Shown one piece after another: positions 22,862 through 31,543 of a DNA stretch of 34,015 bases. This stretch comes from Eubacterium sp. (GTDB lineage Bacteria; Bacillota; Clostridia; Lachnospirales; Lachnospiraceae). The translations under genes were made by a program, and so were the position numbers. The notes beneath the pieces are model-generated. The model was given only the letters and a program-made list of their open reading frames with translations, ran no database searches and was not told the DNA's origin. The DNA lies in assembly GCA_017614395.1 (NCBI GenBank), contig JAGABX010000029.1, positions 1 to 34,015 of the forward strand. The letters are read 5' to 3'. Within the stretch, counting starts at the first letter, position 1. Each line of letters begins with the position of its first letter.

Positions 22862-22892
22862 AAAAAAAGCAACCGCAGACCGGCTGCTTTTT
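22862..22892 (-). terminator. Terminator of rpmB
   Basis: On the minus strand AAAAAGCAGCCG and CGGTTGCTTTTT pair around a five-base loop with one mismatch, followed by further T residues. It ends about 12 bases after the rpmB stop. Confidence 0.8.
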
Positions 22893-22904
22893 CATACACA
22901 ACAA

Positions 22905-23090
22905 TTAAGCGCGCTCTACTTTGCCGGAACGCAGGCAGGATGTACATACATACATTTTCTTGGAGCCACCGTCCGTTTTAACACGAACTGATTTCAGATT
23001 TGATTTCCAAATCTTGTTGCTCCGTCTGTGTGAGTGGCTGACAGCGTTTCCGAAATGAACGCCCTTACCACAAATTGCACATTTAGCCAT
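22905..23090 (-). CDS. rpmB: 50S ribosomal protein bL28
   Basis: This 61-residue large-subunit ribosomal protein starts MAKCAICGKGVHFGN and includes SHSHRRSNKIWKSNLKSVRV. It has two CxxC pairs, near the N-terminus (Cys4/Cys7) and near residues 49-52 (VCTSC), so it is the zinc-binding form. The ATG is chosen for AGGAGG at the proper distance and because it gives the standard N-terminus; a GTG two codons earlier is in frame. It is a single-gene unit with its own promoter and terminator, next to the asp23-fakA pair as in many Firmicutes. Confidence 0.97.
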   Translation of the reverse strand: MAKCAICGKGVHFGNAVSHSHRRSNKIWKSNLKSVRVKTDGGSKKMYVCTSCLRSGKVERA

Positions 23091-23166
23091 GATCACACCT
23101 CCTCAATAACTGCAAGTTTTACCTATCTCTCTCCCGGTAATTGCTACTCATACTCAAAACAGGACA

Positions 23167-23195
23167 ATTGTATCAGACTTTTGAGGAAAATGCAA
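23167..23195 (-). promoter_or_regulatory. Promoter of rpmB
   Basis: On the minus strand TTGCAT (23190-23195) and TACAAT (23167-23172) are separated by 17 bases. The leader of about 70 bases ends in GAGGAGG. Confidence 0.7.
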
Positions 23196-23222
23196 GCACT
23201 TTTTTAAAAAATATTGAAAAAG

Positions 23223-24659
23223 TCAGGCGGACACTTTTTCAGGCAGCTCTATCGCATCAGGATCCATCAGCAGATCCTCGTAGGCTTCCTTGCGCATGGG
23301 CTTGTAATAATAGTAACCCTGTGCATATTCGCATCCTATATCCCTGAGGAACGTCACCTGCTCGGGAAACTCTACTCCCTCGGCAACCACCGGAACATGA
23401 AGCGAGTCCGCGAGGTCGAGTATCAGTTCGAGAATGCTCGCGCCACGCTCCTGAGTTGAAAAATCCATATGGAGGAATCGCATGTCTATCTTCAGGACAT
23501 CAACATCCAAATCCTTCAGTGAATGAAGTGACGAATACCCCGTGCCGAAATCATCCATTGCAATGTGAAACCCGTAGGATTTCAGACGGTTTATCTCCAT
23601 CTCGAGATCCAGACTGTCACCGGTATCGGCGCTTTCCGTTATTTCCAATTCTATACTGTATTTCGGCAAATCGTACTTTTCAACTAACTCCTGCAAATAT
23701 CCGGCCACGTCCATCGAAAAAATATCTGCCCGCGACACATTGACCGAAATCGGCAGAATCGGAATGTCCATATCCATCAAAAAACGCTGAAACCTGCACA
23801 CCTGCTCCCAAATCACCCTGTCGAGCCGGAAAATAAAACCCGTTTTCTCGAGCACGGGAATATAACGCATCGGCGCAACCATCCTGTTATCTCTGCGAAC
23901 CCATCGTGCCAAGGCCTCTGCTCCGATGATTCGACCGTTATTCATATTTACCTTCGGCTGCAGATAGAACGTAAACTCATGATTTAAAAGTCCGAACTCA
24001 AACTCCTGAAGAAGCTTGAACTCATCATCCTCGCCATTCATTGATGGATCAAACCATGCCATCATGCGGGAGTATTCCTTCTTCACATGCTCCATCGCAG
24101 CTATAGCATTATCGCAGGCATCAATGATTTTCATGTTCTCATCAAGTATCCTGTACAACCCGAATTTCGGAGAATACCCGATCTCCAGACTCTGTTTACG
24201 CAAATAATCCTCGGTTTCATCCTGCAGATAAACCAAAACCTCCTCGAGATCAGGGGCCAGATAATAAAAATTATCTGCGCCGGCATACCCGATAAGTCCA
24301 CCGTATTCCCTGCGACAGTCTGTCAGAATTTTAGCAACATGCAGGATATAGTTATCACCCATTTTTCTGCCGAACACCTGATTAAACAAACGGAAATGAT
24401 TTATATCAACTGCGATCATGCAAAAAGAAGCCTGTTTTTTGTGCTCCAGATACGCATCTGCCTGCACAAAAAAGGCTCTCTTTGTATACAGACCTGTCAT
24501 CTCATCACGCTCAACGGCAACTCCCGCCTCCTGCTCGAGTGATGTCAATCCGTCATTAACTCCGGCCTGGTATAGATATCCGACCAATGACATCCCGCTG
24601 TCCTCAGGCAACGGGACATCACTTATGATCATATTGTTATTTTCTCTGAATTGTCCCAT
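23223..24659 (-). CDS. EAL-domain c-di-GMP phosphodiesterase with degenerate GGDEF domain
   Basis: This 478-residue protein has no membrane segment or signal peptide. Residues 50-205 are a GGDEF-type fold (RDEMTGLYTKRAF at the start, FGRKMGDNYI), but the signature reads GADNF at 127-131. It is therefore unlikely to make c-di-GMP and may act as a regulatory GTP site. Residues 212-465 are an EAL domain with EALARWVR at 248, LEITES, DDFGTGYSSL, LKID and VAEGVE, the residues expected for metal binding and catalysis. It should cleave c-di-GMP. The ATG lies eight bases after the gerW stop with a weak ribosome site, so it is probably co-transcribed with the spore-related genes upstream. Confidence 0.9.
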   Translation of the reverse strand: MGQFRENNNMIISDVPLPEDSGMSLVGYLYQAGVNDGLTSLEQEAGVAVERDEMTGLYTKRAFFVQADAYLEHKKQASFCMIAVDINHFRLFNQVFGRKMGDNYILHVAKILTDCRREYGGLIGYAGADNFYYLAPDLEEVLVYLQDETEDYLRKQSLEIGYSPKFGLYRILDENMKIIDACDNAIAAMEHVKKEYSRMMAWFDPSMNGEDDEFKLLQEFEFGLLNHEFTFYLQPKVNMNNGRIIGAEALARWVRRDNRMVAPMRYIPVLEKTGFIFRLDRVIWEQVCRFQRFLMDMDIPILPISVNVSRADIFSMDVAGYLQELVEKYDLPKYSIELEITESADTGDSLDLEMEINRLKSYGFHIAMDDFGTGYSSLHSLKDLDVDVLKIDMRFLHMDFSTQERGASILELILDLADSLHVPVVAEGVEFPEQVTFLRDIGCEYAQGYYYYKPMRKEAYEDLLMDPDAIELPEKVSA

Positions 24660-24667
24660 GTTCTATC

Positions 24668-25129
24668 TCACGCATCATGAATCACGATTTCATCATCACC
24701 GGACTCTACTGCCGGAGTTTCGTCTTTCTTTGACTTATCCTTGTCCTTCTTTTTCTTTTTCTTCTTGTCATCATTAGATTCATCACCGGCATCCCCGGCA
24801 AATTTATCTACAAAATCCGGAACCATATCGAGAATCTTGGTCAGACCGCTCTGGTTCTTGACATTGACAAGTTTTGAGCTGCCATCCTTGATCACGAGAA
24901 CTGCGCTGGGCTGAATTTTACCGCCTAAGCCTCCGCCTCCGTTGTTCTTTTTGTCACCATCGTTGGCAAACGCACCCGCAGCTACACCGAAGCTGACATC
25001 AACGAGCGGCAGAACGATTGTTCCGTCCTCAAAACGGACAGCATCGCCTATAACAGTCTTGGATGTGATAAACGAATCCATCCCCTTGAACAACGACTCC
25101 ATGGTTTCTCCTAATTTGTTCTCTGACAT
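24668..25129 (-). CDS. gerW: GerW/YtfJ-family sporulation protein
   Basis: This 153-residue protein contains the YtfJ fold: LGETMESLFKGMDSF at the N-terminus, FEDGTIVLPLVDVSFGVAAG, a glycine-rich GGGGLGGK turn and PSAVLVIKDG with QSGLTKILDMVPDFVDK. In Bacillus subtilis the homologue is needed for normal spore germination. From about residue 118 the tail is a Lys-run (KKKKKKKDKDKSKKD) followed by an acidic end. AGGAGG lies upstream of the ATG. It follows the DUF2953 gene, the same pairing as ytfI-ytfJ in Bacillus, so the pair is probably functional together. Confidence 0.92.
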   Translation of the reverse strand: MSENKLGETMESLFKGMDSFITSKTVIGDAVRFEDGTIVLPLVDVSFGVAAGAFANDGDKKNNGGGGLGGKIQPSAVLVIKDGSSKLVNVKNQSGLTKILDMVPDFVDKFAGDAGDESNDDKKKKKKKDKDKSKKDETPAVESGDDEIVIHDA

Positions 25130-25171
25130 TTACACATCCTCCTATGAAAAAGTGTTTTTAAAAAGTGTTTT

Positions 25172-26269
25172 TTATCTTGATAATTGTTTTTCCATCTTTT
25201 TTTGATCCCGCTTCATCTGACGGTATTGTTTCCGCAGATCGCGAAAATCCCTATTGAACCAGATTCTGATTGCCATTCGTAAAAAGTAAACGACACGTAT
25301 CCTGCCCCACAGCGTCGCATCGCCGATCAAACATAACTCCTCAAAATTCGGAACAATCGATACATTCTTTTTATATGAAAACTTTATCAGGCTGACACCT
25401 GCCATTATGGCGCCCGTATAACCCGGATCACCTGTGCCGAATTCCAAATGCCCTTCTATCCGTTTGGGCCCGACATATCGTATCATCTTCACGACTTCAC
25501 TGAGTAGAAGCCTGATCGTCTTTTTGGTCGCCCGACTTTTTACAAAACTCATTATACTATGAATTTTGTAAAAAATAAAGTGGAATTTTTGACATTTTTT
25601 ATTTATTTTCTGTTTTATTGCATTTATCTTGTCCTTAATCGAAGCTTTATCTTCTTCTTTTATATCAGAATATTCAGTATTATTGTCATTATCTTCAGAT
25701 TTTTCAATATTTTCTACGATACTATCATTGTCAGGATTCTCATCGGGAGATGTTGATTTTTTTTCAATTTCCGATTCGATCTCGAACTCTTCCGCACCCT
25801 CCACGCAATCAGTTTCGTCTGAATCCTTTGCCGAATCGTCTCCATCGGGTTTCTCTGCGAAATCGCTCCGGTCATCATCTGTCTCCGGATGTATAACTCC
25901 GGCATTTATGTCATCAAATTCCTCATCGTCCCATAAATCCTCGCCTATTTCTTCGTTCTCACTCTCGTTGTATGAATTATCAATTTGAGGACTCGCTCCG
26001 CTGATTCTTTTTATCGGTATTCCGAGAATCCTGACCAGAATCTGCTCACTTCCGATTGTCTTTTTTATACTGATGGCATGCAAAATCCACGTCAGATGGA
26101 AACCGTATCCGCCACTCGAACCGGCTTCGTCCTTCGTCGCCACGCTAACCTTGTATCGGAACGGAACAAACAGCACCACCATGAGAATCAGCAATGCCAG
26201 CGCTATGAGACCCAACAGAATCCACAGCAGGACTATTCCGATCCATTTCAATACAGTCAATACAATCAT
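25172..26269 (-). CDS. DUF2953-domain membrane protein (YtfI-like)
   Basis: This 365-residue protein begins with one or two hydrophobic segments (residues 5-38), then a DUF2953-type region (FVPFRYKVS, followed by the YGFHLTWILHAIS strand). Residues about 100-215 are a long acidic, low-complexity insert (Asp/Glu/Ser-rich, AT-rich DNA at 25560-25780) that is unusual in length. The conserved C-terminal half contains RYVGPKRIEGHLEFGTGDPG and NFEELCLIGDATLWGRIR. The function of the family is unknown. Its position before gerW suggests a role in spore formation or the envelope. The start lies 14 bases after the preceding gene with AGGG upstream. Confidence 0.85.
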   Translation of the reverse strand: MIVLTVLKWIGIVLLWILLGLIALALLILMVVLFVPFRYKVSVATKDEAGSSGGYGFHLTWILHAISIKKTIGSEQILVRILGIPIKRISGASPQIDNSYNESENEEIGEDLWDDEEFDDINAGVIHPETDDDRSDFAEKPDGDDSAKDSDETDCVEGAEEFEIESEIEKKSTSPDENPDNDSIVENIEKSEDNDNNTEYSDIKEEDKASIKDKINAIKQKINKKCQKFHFIFYKIHSIMSFVKSRATKKTIRLLLSEVVKMIRYVGPKRIEGHLEFGTGDPGYTGAIMAGVSLIKFSYKKNVSIVPNFEELCLIGDATLWGRIRVVYFLRMAIRIWFNRDFRDLRKQYRQMKRDQKKMEKQLSR

Positions 26270-26283
26270 TTATTCCCTCATTT

Positions 26284-26811
26284 TTACTTTGAATCCTTCT
26301 GATTTGAATTATTCTGATTTGTATCCTTCTGATTGGATTTTTTGCCTTTTTTATTCTTTTTTCGTCTTTTTATTTCACCTGATTCTTCTTTCATGGCAAT
26401 CCAGTCATTGAATTCCAAAAAATCCGCATCATCCGCAAAAAGCTCCCTCGGCAGAAAATCAAGGCTTTTTCCATAGCCGGAAACCAATATTTCCTCCATG
26501 TCCTTTATTGCCTCAAACGGCGTAGTGTAAATTCCAATCACGTAAATATCCGTTTTTGAATAATGCCTGAGCACCCATTGTCTGACGCCGACCACATCAA
26601 AAAGGTCCTCAGGATTGTAGGCTCGCGTTACGACAAAGTATTCCCTCCATGGGATTTTTTTACCGATAAAATGCTCCCATACCCTTTTTCTGTCACTGAA
26701 TATCCTGCTCTTTGGCAGAGCATTATAATATCTCTCTATACGGTAGAGATGCTTGTGCTTTCTTTTTTCCAGCTTTTCATTGACCATCAAATCGCGATAC
26801 CAGTACAGCAT
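26284..26811 (-). CDS. Uncharacterised protein, 175 residues, with repetitive basic tail
   Basis: I do not recognise this family. The protein is soluble, with aromatic and basic N-terminal sequence (LYWYRDLMVNEKLEKRKHK, RIERYYNALPKS) and a conserved-looking centre (REYFVVTRAYNPEDLFDVV, then KTDIYVIGIYTTPFEAI). Residues 150-175 are Lys/Asn/Gln-rich with repeats of NQKD/NSNQKD type, matching 15-base direct repeats around 26285-26330. The ATG follows the preceding stop with no gap, and GGAGGAG within that gene serves as ribosome site, so the two are coupled. It could be a substrate-binding or adaptor protein, but nothing supports a specific function. Confidence 0.75.
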   Translation of the reverse strand: MLYWYRDLMVNEKLEKRKHKHLYRIERYYNALPKSRIFSDRKRVWEHFIGKKIPWREYFVVTRAYNPEDLFDVVGVRQWVLRHYSKTDIYVIGIYTTPFEAIKDMEEILVSGYGKSLDFLPRELFADDADFLEFNDWIAMKEESGEIKRRKKNKKGKKSNQKDTNQNNSNQKDSK

Positions 26812-28152
26812 CTACTCCTCCATCATTTCCAACAATATTGCCATAACGGCACATCGTTCAGCCTTGTCCCGGCAATTGAACAGATTAACGCGAACATATT
26901 CCTGTATTTCATCCTGTGACGAGATAAACGGCGGAAGTTTCTCCAGAACCTTTGCTATTATGGCGCGGCGCACCGGTTTCTGAGAAGCTTTCATAACCTC
27001 CGTCATCTCATTGAAGAGTTTTTCTTCCTTTTCTTTCAGCATTTCTTTAGTAACAGTCCGGCTTTCTACAAATAACGGATCTATCTCCGCGAACATGCTG
27101 TTTGAAAGGAGTCTGGCCAGCGTGGCGACATCTAGGTATTCTTCCTCCTCCTCAGCGTTCATATCCGGTGCCTCAACACGAGCCATCTGCCGCTGCAAAC
27201 GTAGAGAAACCTCCTCTATCCTTCCCTCAAACGGAACAAAATCATTTTCATTCGGATTTCCGTCTAAAATATGTGTGATTACATCGCTGACAGCCGGCGA
27301 AACCAGAACCTCCTGCTCCGGAAGCCATTTTCGCACAAGGCACAGCGCAAGAGTATCATTAACGCATCTTTGCAGTTCATGATAATAATCCATAATACTC
27401 TCGAGCTTGCCGGCAAGATCAAATATCTCATCACGTAAGAGGTTATATCCGGCTTCATCCATTTCATCCAATACCGTCGTCTCAAAATCATTCAACGGCT
27501 TTTCAAGTAATGGATACTCTCCCAGATATTCTCCCGGCTGCATCACCAGACTCGCCATTCTGAGCATATACAATAATTCATCTAATGCCGTTTCATCCGA
27601 GTCCAAATACAGCTTCATCACACGGTCAATATGCTCAAATAATTTGTTCCTGGTAATCTGGACCGGAATCTCGCCGATTACCGATTGCAGTTTTGTTCCG
27701 AAAATCTTTTTATCCCGATCTTTTGTAAGATAAATAATCAATCGGTTTAAAAAAGCATCCTCAGGATTGGATTTCAAAAAATCATCAAGCCGGTCCTCAG
27801 GCGCATATTTCAATTCATAACGGTTCAGAACATACTCATAAGCGGTCAGCCTGTCTGTCAGAACGGTAAAAAACTCCATACGCTTTTTGTTTTCGCGTCG
27901 CAATTCTCTCAGTTCGGTTTCGGTAACAGACAATATATCGTCCATATCTCTCCCGATAGAATTTACTTCGAATGAAAGAACCGATCTCATCAAACGCGCG
28001 AGCCAGTCATAATAGCCTTTTTCAGGTGCGCCGAACAGTTCGCGGCGGTCATCAAAAGTATCACCAAAAAGAATATCATATACTCCGTCCAATGAAAAAG
28101 CCAAATCCAGCGCCGCGTAATCCCGGCATACAATAAACTCTTCGCGATTCAT
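26812..28152 (-). CDS. Uncharacterised helical protein, 446 residues
   Basis: I do not recognise this family. The protein is acidic, lacks a signal peptide or membrane helix, and looks almost entirely alpha-helical with many Leu/Glu/Arg-rich stretches (for example ELRELRRENKKRMEFFTVL). No catalytic motif is visible. The ATG has GGAG six bases upstream. A TATAAT-like box lies just before it at 28167-28172, so this gene may start the operon that continues through the 175-residue gene, DUF2953, gerW and the EAL gene. The zero-base junction with the next gene suggests the two products work together. Confidence 0.75.
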   Translation of the reverse strand: MNREEFIVCRDYAALDLAFSLDGVYDILFGDTFDDRRELFGAPEKGYYDWLARLMRSVLSFEVNSIGRDMDDILSVTETELRELRRENKKRMEFFTVLTDRLTAYEYVLNRYELKYAPEDRLDDFLKSNPEDAFLNRLIIYLTKDRDKKIFGTKLQSVIGEIPVQITRNKLFEHIDRVMKLYLDSDETALDELLYMLRMASLVMQPGEYLGEYPLLEKPLNDFETTVLDEMDEAGYNLLRDEIFDLAGKLESIMDYYHELQRCVNDTLALCLVRKWLPEQEVLVSPAVSDVITHILDGNPNENDFVPFEGRIEEVSLRLQRQMARVEAPDMNAEEEEEYLDVATLARLLSNSMFAEIDPLFVESRTVTKEMLKEKEEKLFNEMTEVMKASQKPVRRAIIAKVLEKLPPFISSQDEIQEYVRVNLFNCRDKAERCAVMAILLEMMEE

Positions 28153-28223
28153 TCAAAACTCCAATAATTATAGTATCAATAAACAATTCATAAATCCACG
28201 GATACGGTGCGAACATAAAGCCA

Positions 28224-31200
28224 TTATATATACAGCGCCCAGCTCGGCAGCCACTTCAATCCGTCGCGAATATAATTCCCCTCGACAGGAGTACCTGTCA
28301 AAACCGGATAGAACACAAAAAACAAAACAACCGCAACTCCCGCATATACGTAGATCCAACGGCGCCAGCGCTTATCCGGTTTTTCATCCAGCTTCGTCAT
28401 CGAATAGACGATCATCAGCACAACAAACGGCACGCTCGGGAAATAATGATAAGCGAACGTACAACGTGTGACCATGATCCACGGCGCTAACTGAACCATA
28501 TAAGCAAATCCCAAAAACATTGCTTTTCCGTCCGAATAACGAACCGTACGATATACAATATAGAAAAACGCCGGGATTCCTGCCCACCAAACCAACGGAT
28601 TTCCGAATGCGGATATGCCTTCCTTCAAACCATCCAGCGTAGTACCGCTGTAGTAGAACATCGGACGGATCATGGTCGGCCATTCATACCAAACAGACGA
28701 ATACGGATGAGTCGCATCAAGGTTCGCATGATAGTTGTACATATCTGTCTGATTTTTGATCATCCGATCCCACAAACTCATGTCCTGTCCGTTTGAGAAC
28801 GGAATGTAACTGAGCAGATATAACAGTCCCGCTAATACAACAAATAAAAATACACAGACCACTATAGTAATAATGAAGTATTTCGGCCATACCTCAATAA
28901 TATGGGAATGATCGATCCCATCACTTCTGCCACTTGGATTTGCCTTAGCTATCCTGTACTCCCTGTATCGCCTGACCATCACTGCGAAGAAAAAGATTCC
29001 CATCCCCGCAGACGCATACACGGCCGTCCATTTTGATGCACACCCGAGTCCCATGGATACAGCCGCACCCAACAACGGAACAAATGTCTTGATGAGTTTC
29101 GTATCGTAAAAACTCATCTGTGAATACCAGTACATGAAGAAGAACATGGCGATGATAAAAAATGTTCCATAAGTATCTATCGTCGCAATCCGCGTCTGTG
29201 TAAAATGCATAAAATCAAACGCGAACAGTCCTGTCGCAACCCCTGCAGCCCATGTTTGTCCATTAAACAGCCTTCTCGCAAACAAATACAACAGCGGCAG
29301 CATTCCGATACCGAACAGAACACCGACCACGCGCCATCCAAAAGGCGTCATGCCAAACACACGAATCCCCAGGCTCATCAGCCATTTACCCAACGGCGGA
29401 TGCGTATTCTCATAACAATACTCGCCGTCAATCATCTCCTGAGCCGTGCGGGCGTGATATATCTCATCAAAATAGGTTCCGCTGCGCCAGGTGGCCGGAT
29501 ACTCGAATGTGTCCTGTTCATCAAACAGTTCCGGATACTGATCCGCATTCACCGGGGCAGCAGTGTTTCTTGCCGGATCTGCGATAATTATCTCACGCAC
29601 ATAGCATTCTCCGTCTATGGGCGTCAAACGGACATACCTGTAATCATGAGAAAGGTTATATGTAGAATACGATGCCCCTTCGCCCGTGCTGGCCAACGCA
29701 TTCCAATGAAATACGTCATTTGCCTTGACGACTCCCAACGTATCATAATTAACCCCATCCTGTGACAGATCAAGAGTAAACTGGCGCCCCTCATAATGCC
29801 CGAGATACATATAAATCATATCTATATGCCTGTCCCCGCCCAGATCAAATACAAGGGGATCCTTGTTTTCCAGGTTATTCCACTCGGTCTGCGGCGCTGA
29901 TGTACTACCCAGATTAACCAGCGCGATCAAGCCGTAAAACAGGATGATTCCGAACATAACAATCCAGTCCGTACGTGTCATGCGCGGCATTTTTTTCGTA
30001 GCACGTATGGAGAACTTTTCCCTCGGCAGTTTCTTTTTTTGCTCATCCTCTGATTTAATACTGACAAAACGTTGCGCTGCACGTCGTCCCTTGGATTTAA
30101 TTTCCGAAACAAAATCCAAAACCGAGCACGGCCTCCAAATAGCAAACCACATATATGCGTACATGCCGATGGACAACAACGCAACCAATCCGATAAACCC
30201 ACCACTCGGAGGCGTTGCACCGTCAATGGTTGTGACAACTTTATATATATGTGCAACATTTAAATACAACAAGAAGGCAAATCCGACAAAACAGGCATAC
30301 AACTCCCGGGCAGGTTTGACCACAAAAGCCGCAAGGAGTAACACTACAATCGGGAACAGATATCTCTCATGCATGCGCACGGAGAACAAAAACATTGTGC
30401 TGATGATTATCGACATGCTGACAAAATAGCGTGACATGTCCGCTCTTTTTCTCAATCGGAAAAAGGCAAACGCGCTCAACCCCACTGCCGCCAAAATAGC
30501 GATCGAACCCCATACATGCGCCGGCAATCCAAAAACGACATCGTCCTGTGAAGCCCAGTTTTTCCCCAAAAATGCCCATATGTTGTAGGCATTAACACTG
30601 GCATAGGGATATTCTCCCAATGTCTCCACATATTGATTTACCACTGTCCCAATACCGAACGGCAGTGACATCAGGAAAAATGAACCAATTGCACACACAC
30701 CGCCTATGAGATCATTTCTGAATTTTTTCCAGTTGAAACCGTCCAAAAATACCTGTTCTATGATTGTCCATATCAGAATAGGGGCAAACATCAATGTTTG
30801 AGGTTTTATAAATACGCCTAAAACAAACACAAAGTAAGCCGGGATCCTCTTTTTCTTCATGCAGAGCCATCCGGTCAGCAAAACACAAAACGTAAACACG
30901 CTATCCGTCTGTCCCCATACCGAAGAATCCATAATCACTATAGGACTGAATATATACAAACCGGCAAGCAGGAAGGACGAACCTTCGGAAAAACGCTCCT
31001 TCGCCATCCTCCAGATGATATACCCGGCACCCAAATCTGCTAAAACAGGTACCAGTTTTGTCATCACGCGTGAAGCAATTGAAAACGATTCTATAGAGAA
31101 AAGCCTGCTGATATTCTCAATAATCCATAAAATCAGCATATATCCCGGCGGATAGTCAGTGAATGCATCCAACTCATAGAATCCACTGGGACCACTGTCA

Positions 31201-31475
31201 TATATCCAGTCAGCCCAGCTGATAAAACAGTTCATATCCGTCGGGTGGCCTTCAAAATAACCCGCCAGAACAAGCTTGATGACCAGAGCCGTCAACAACA
31301 ACGCCCCGATCCAAATAAACTTTCTGAATCCTTTAGCGTTATCGACCACATACTGACGATACCCCTCCGTTTCGTAACGAAGCCTCCATAAATATGAAAG
31401 TATCATTACGATCAGTCCCAGTCCACCGATTTCCAGGCAGTCAATCACAATCCTGAAACTATCGTCGATTTCCAT
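28224..31475 (-). CDS. Fused double GT-C glycosyltransferase with PMT (GT39) C-terminal module
   Basis: The 1083-residue polytopic membrane protein appears to have three parts. Residues 1 to about 500 form a GT-C-type module (PTDMNCFISWADW with FTDYPPGYMLILW), resembling lipid-linked mannosyltransferases. Residues about 530-650 are an extracytoplasmic beta-rich region like an F5/8-type C (discoidin) domain (GGDRHIDMIYMYLG and YRYVRLTPIDGECYVREI). The C-terminus is a PMT-type protein O-mannosyltransferase-like module (TYFDEIYHARTAQEM, ENTHPPLGKWLMSLGIRVFG). Both modules have the acidic first-loop motif expected for catalysis with polyprenyl-phosphate sugars. Acceptor and sugar are unknown. AGGAGG precedes the ATG. 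No other glycosylation gene is adjacent. Confidence 0.88.
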   Translation of the reverse strand: MEIDDSFRIVIDCLEIGGLGLIVMILSYLWRLRYETEGYRQYVVDNAKGFRKFIWIGALLLTALVIKLVLAGYFEGHPTDMNCFISWADWIYDSGPSGFYELDAFTDYPPGYMLILWIIENISRLFSIESFSIASRVMTKLVPVLADLGAGYIIWRMAKERFSEGSSFLLAGLYIFSPIVIMDSSVWGQTDSVFTFCVLLTGWLCMKKKRIPAYFVFVLGVFIKPQTLMFAPILIWTIIEQVFLDGFNWKKFRNDLIGGVCAIGSFFLMSLPFGIGTVVNQYVETLGEYPYASVNAYNIWAFLGKNWASQDDVVFGLPAHVWGSIAILAAVGLSAFAFFRLRKRADMSRYFVSMSIIISTMFLFSVRMHERYLFPIVVLLLAAFVVKPARELYACFVGFAFLLYLNVAHIYKVVTTIDGATPPSGGFIGLVALLSIGMYAYMWFAIWRPCSVLDFVSEIKSKGRRAAQRFVSIKSEDEQKKKLPREKFSIRATKKMPRMTRTDWIVMFGIILFYGLIALVNLGSTSAPQTEWNNLENKDPLVFDLGGDRHIDMIYMYLGHYEGRQFTLDLSQDGVNYDTLGVVKANDVFHWNALASTGEGASYSTYNLSHDYRYVRLTPIDGECYVREIIIADPARNTAAPVNADQYPELFDEQDTFEYPATWRSGTYFDEIYHARTAQEMIDGEYCYENTHPPLGKWLMSLGIRVFGMTPFGWRVVGVLFGIGMLPLLYLFARRLFNGQTWAAGVATGLFAFDFMHFTQTRIATIDTYGTFFIIAMFFFMYWYSQMSFYDTKLIKTFVPLLGAAVSMGLGCASKWTAVYASAGMGIFFFAVMVRRYREYRIAKANPSGRSDGIDHSHIIEVWPKYFIITIVVCVFLFVVLAGLLYLLSYIPFSNGQDMSLWDRMIKNQTDMYNYHANLDATHPYSSVWYEWPTMIRPMFYYSGTTLDGLKEGISAFGNPLVWWAGIPAFFYIVYRTVRYSDGKAMFLGFAYMVQLAPWIMVTRCTFAYHYFPSVPFVVLMIVYSMTKLDEKPDKRWRRWIYVYAGVAVVLFFVFYPVLTGTPVEGNYIRDGLKWLPSWALYI

Positions 31476-31543
31476 CTGTTACTCCTCCTACAATTATATA
31501 TACAGTGCGATCATTCGGCTGCTATCATTCAGCGTGAACACAC

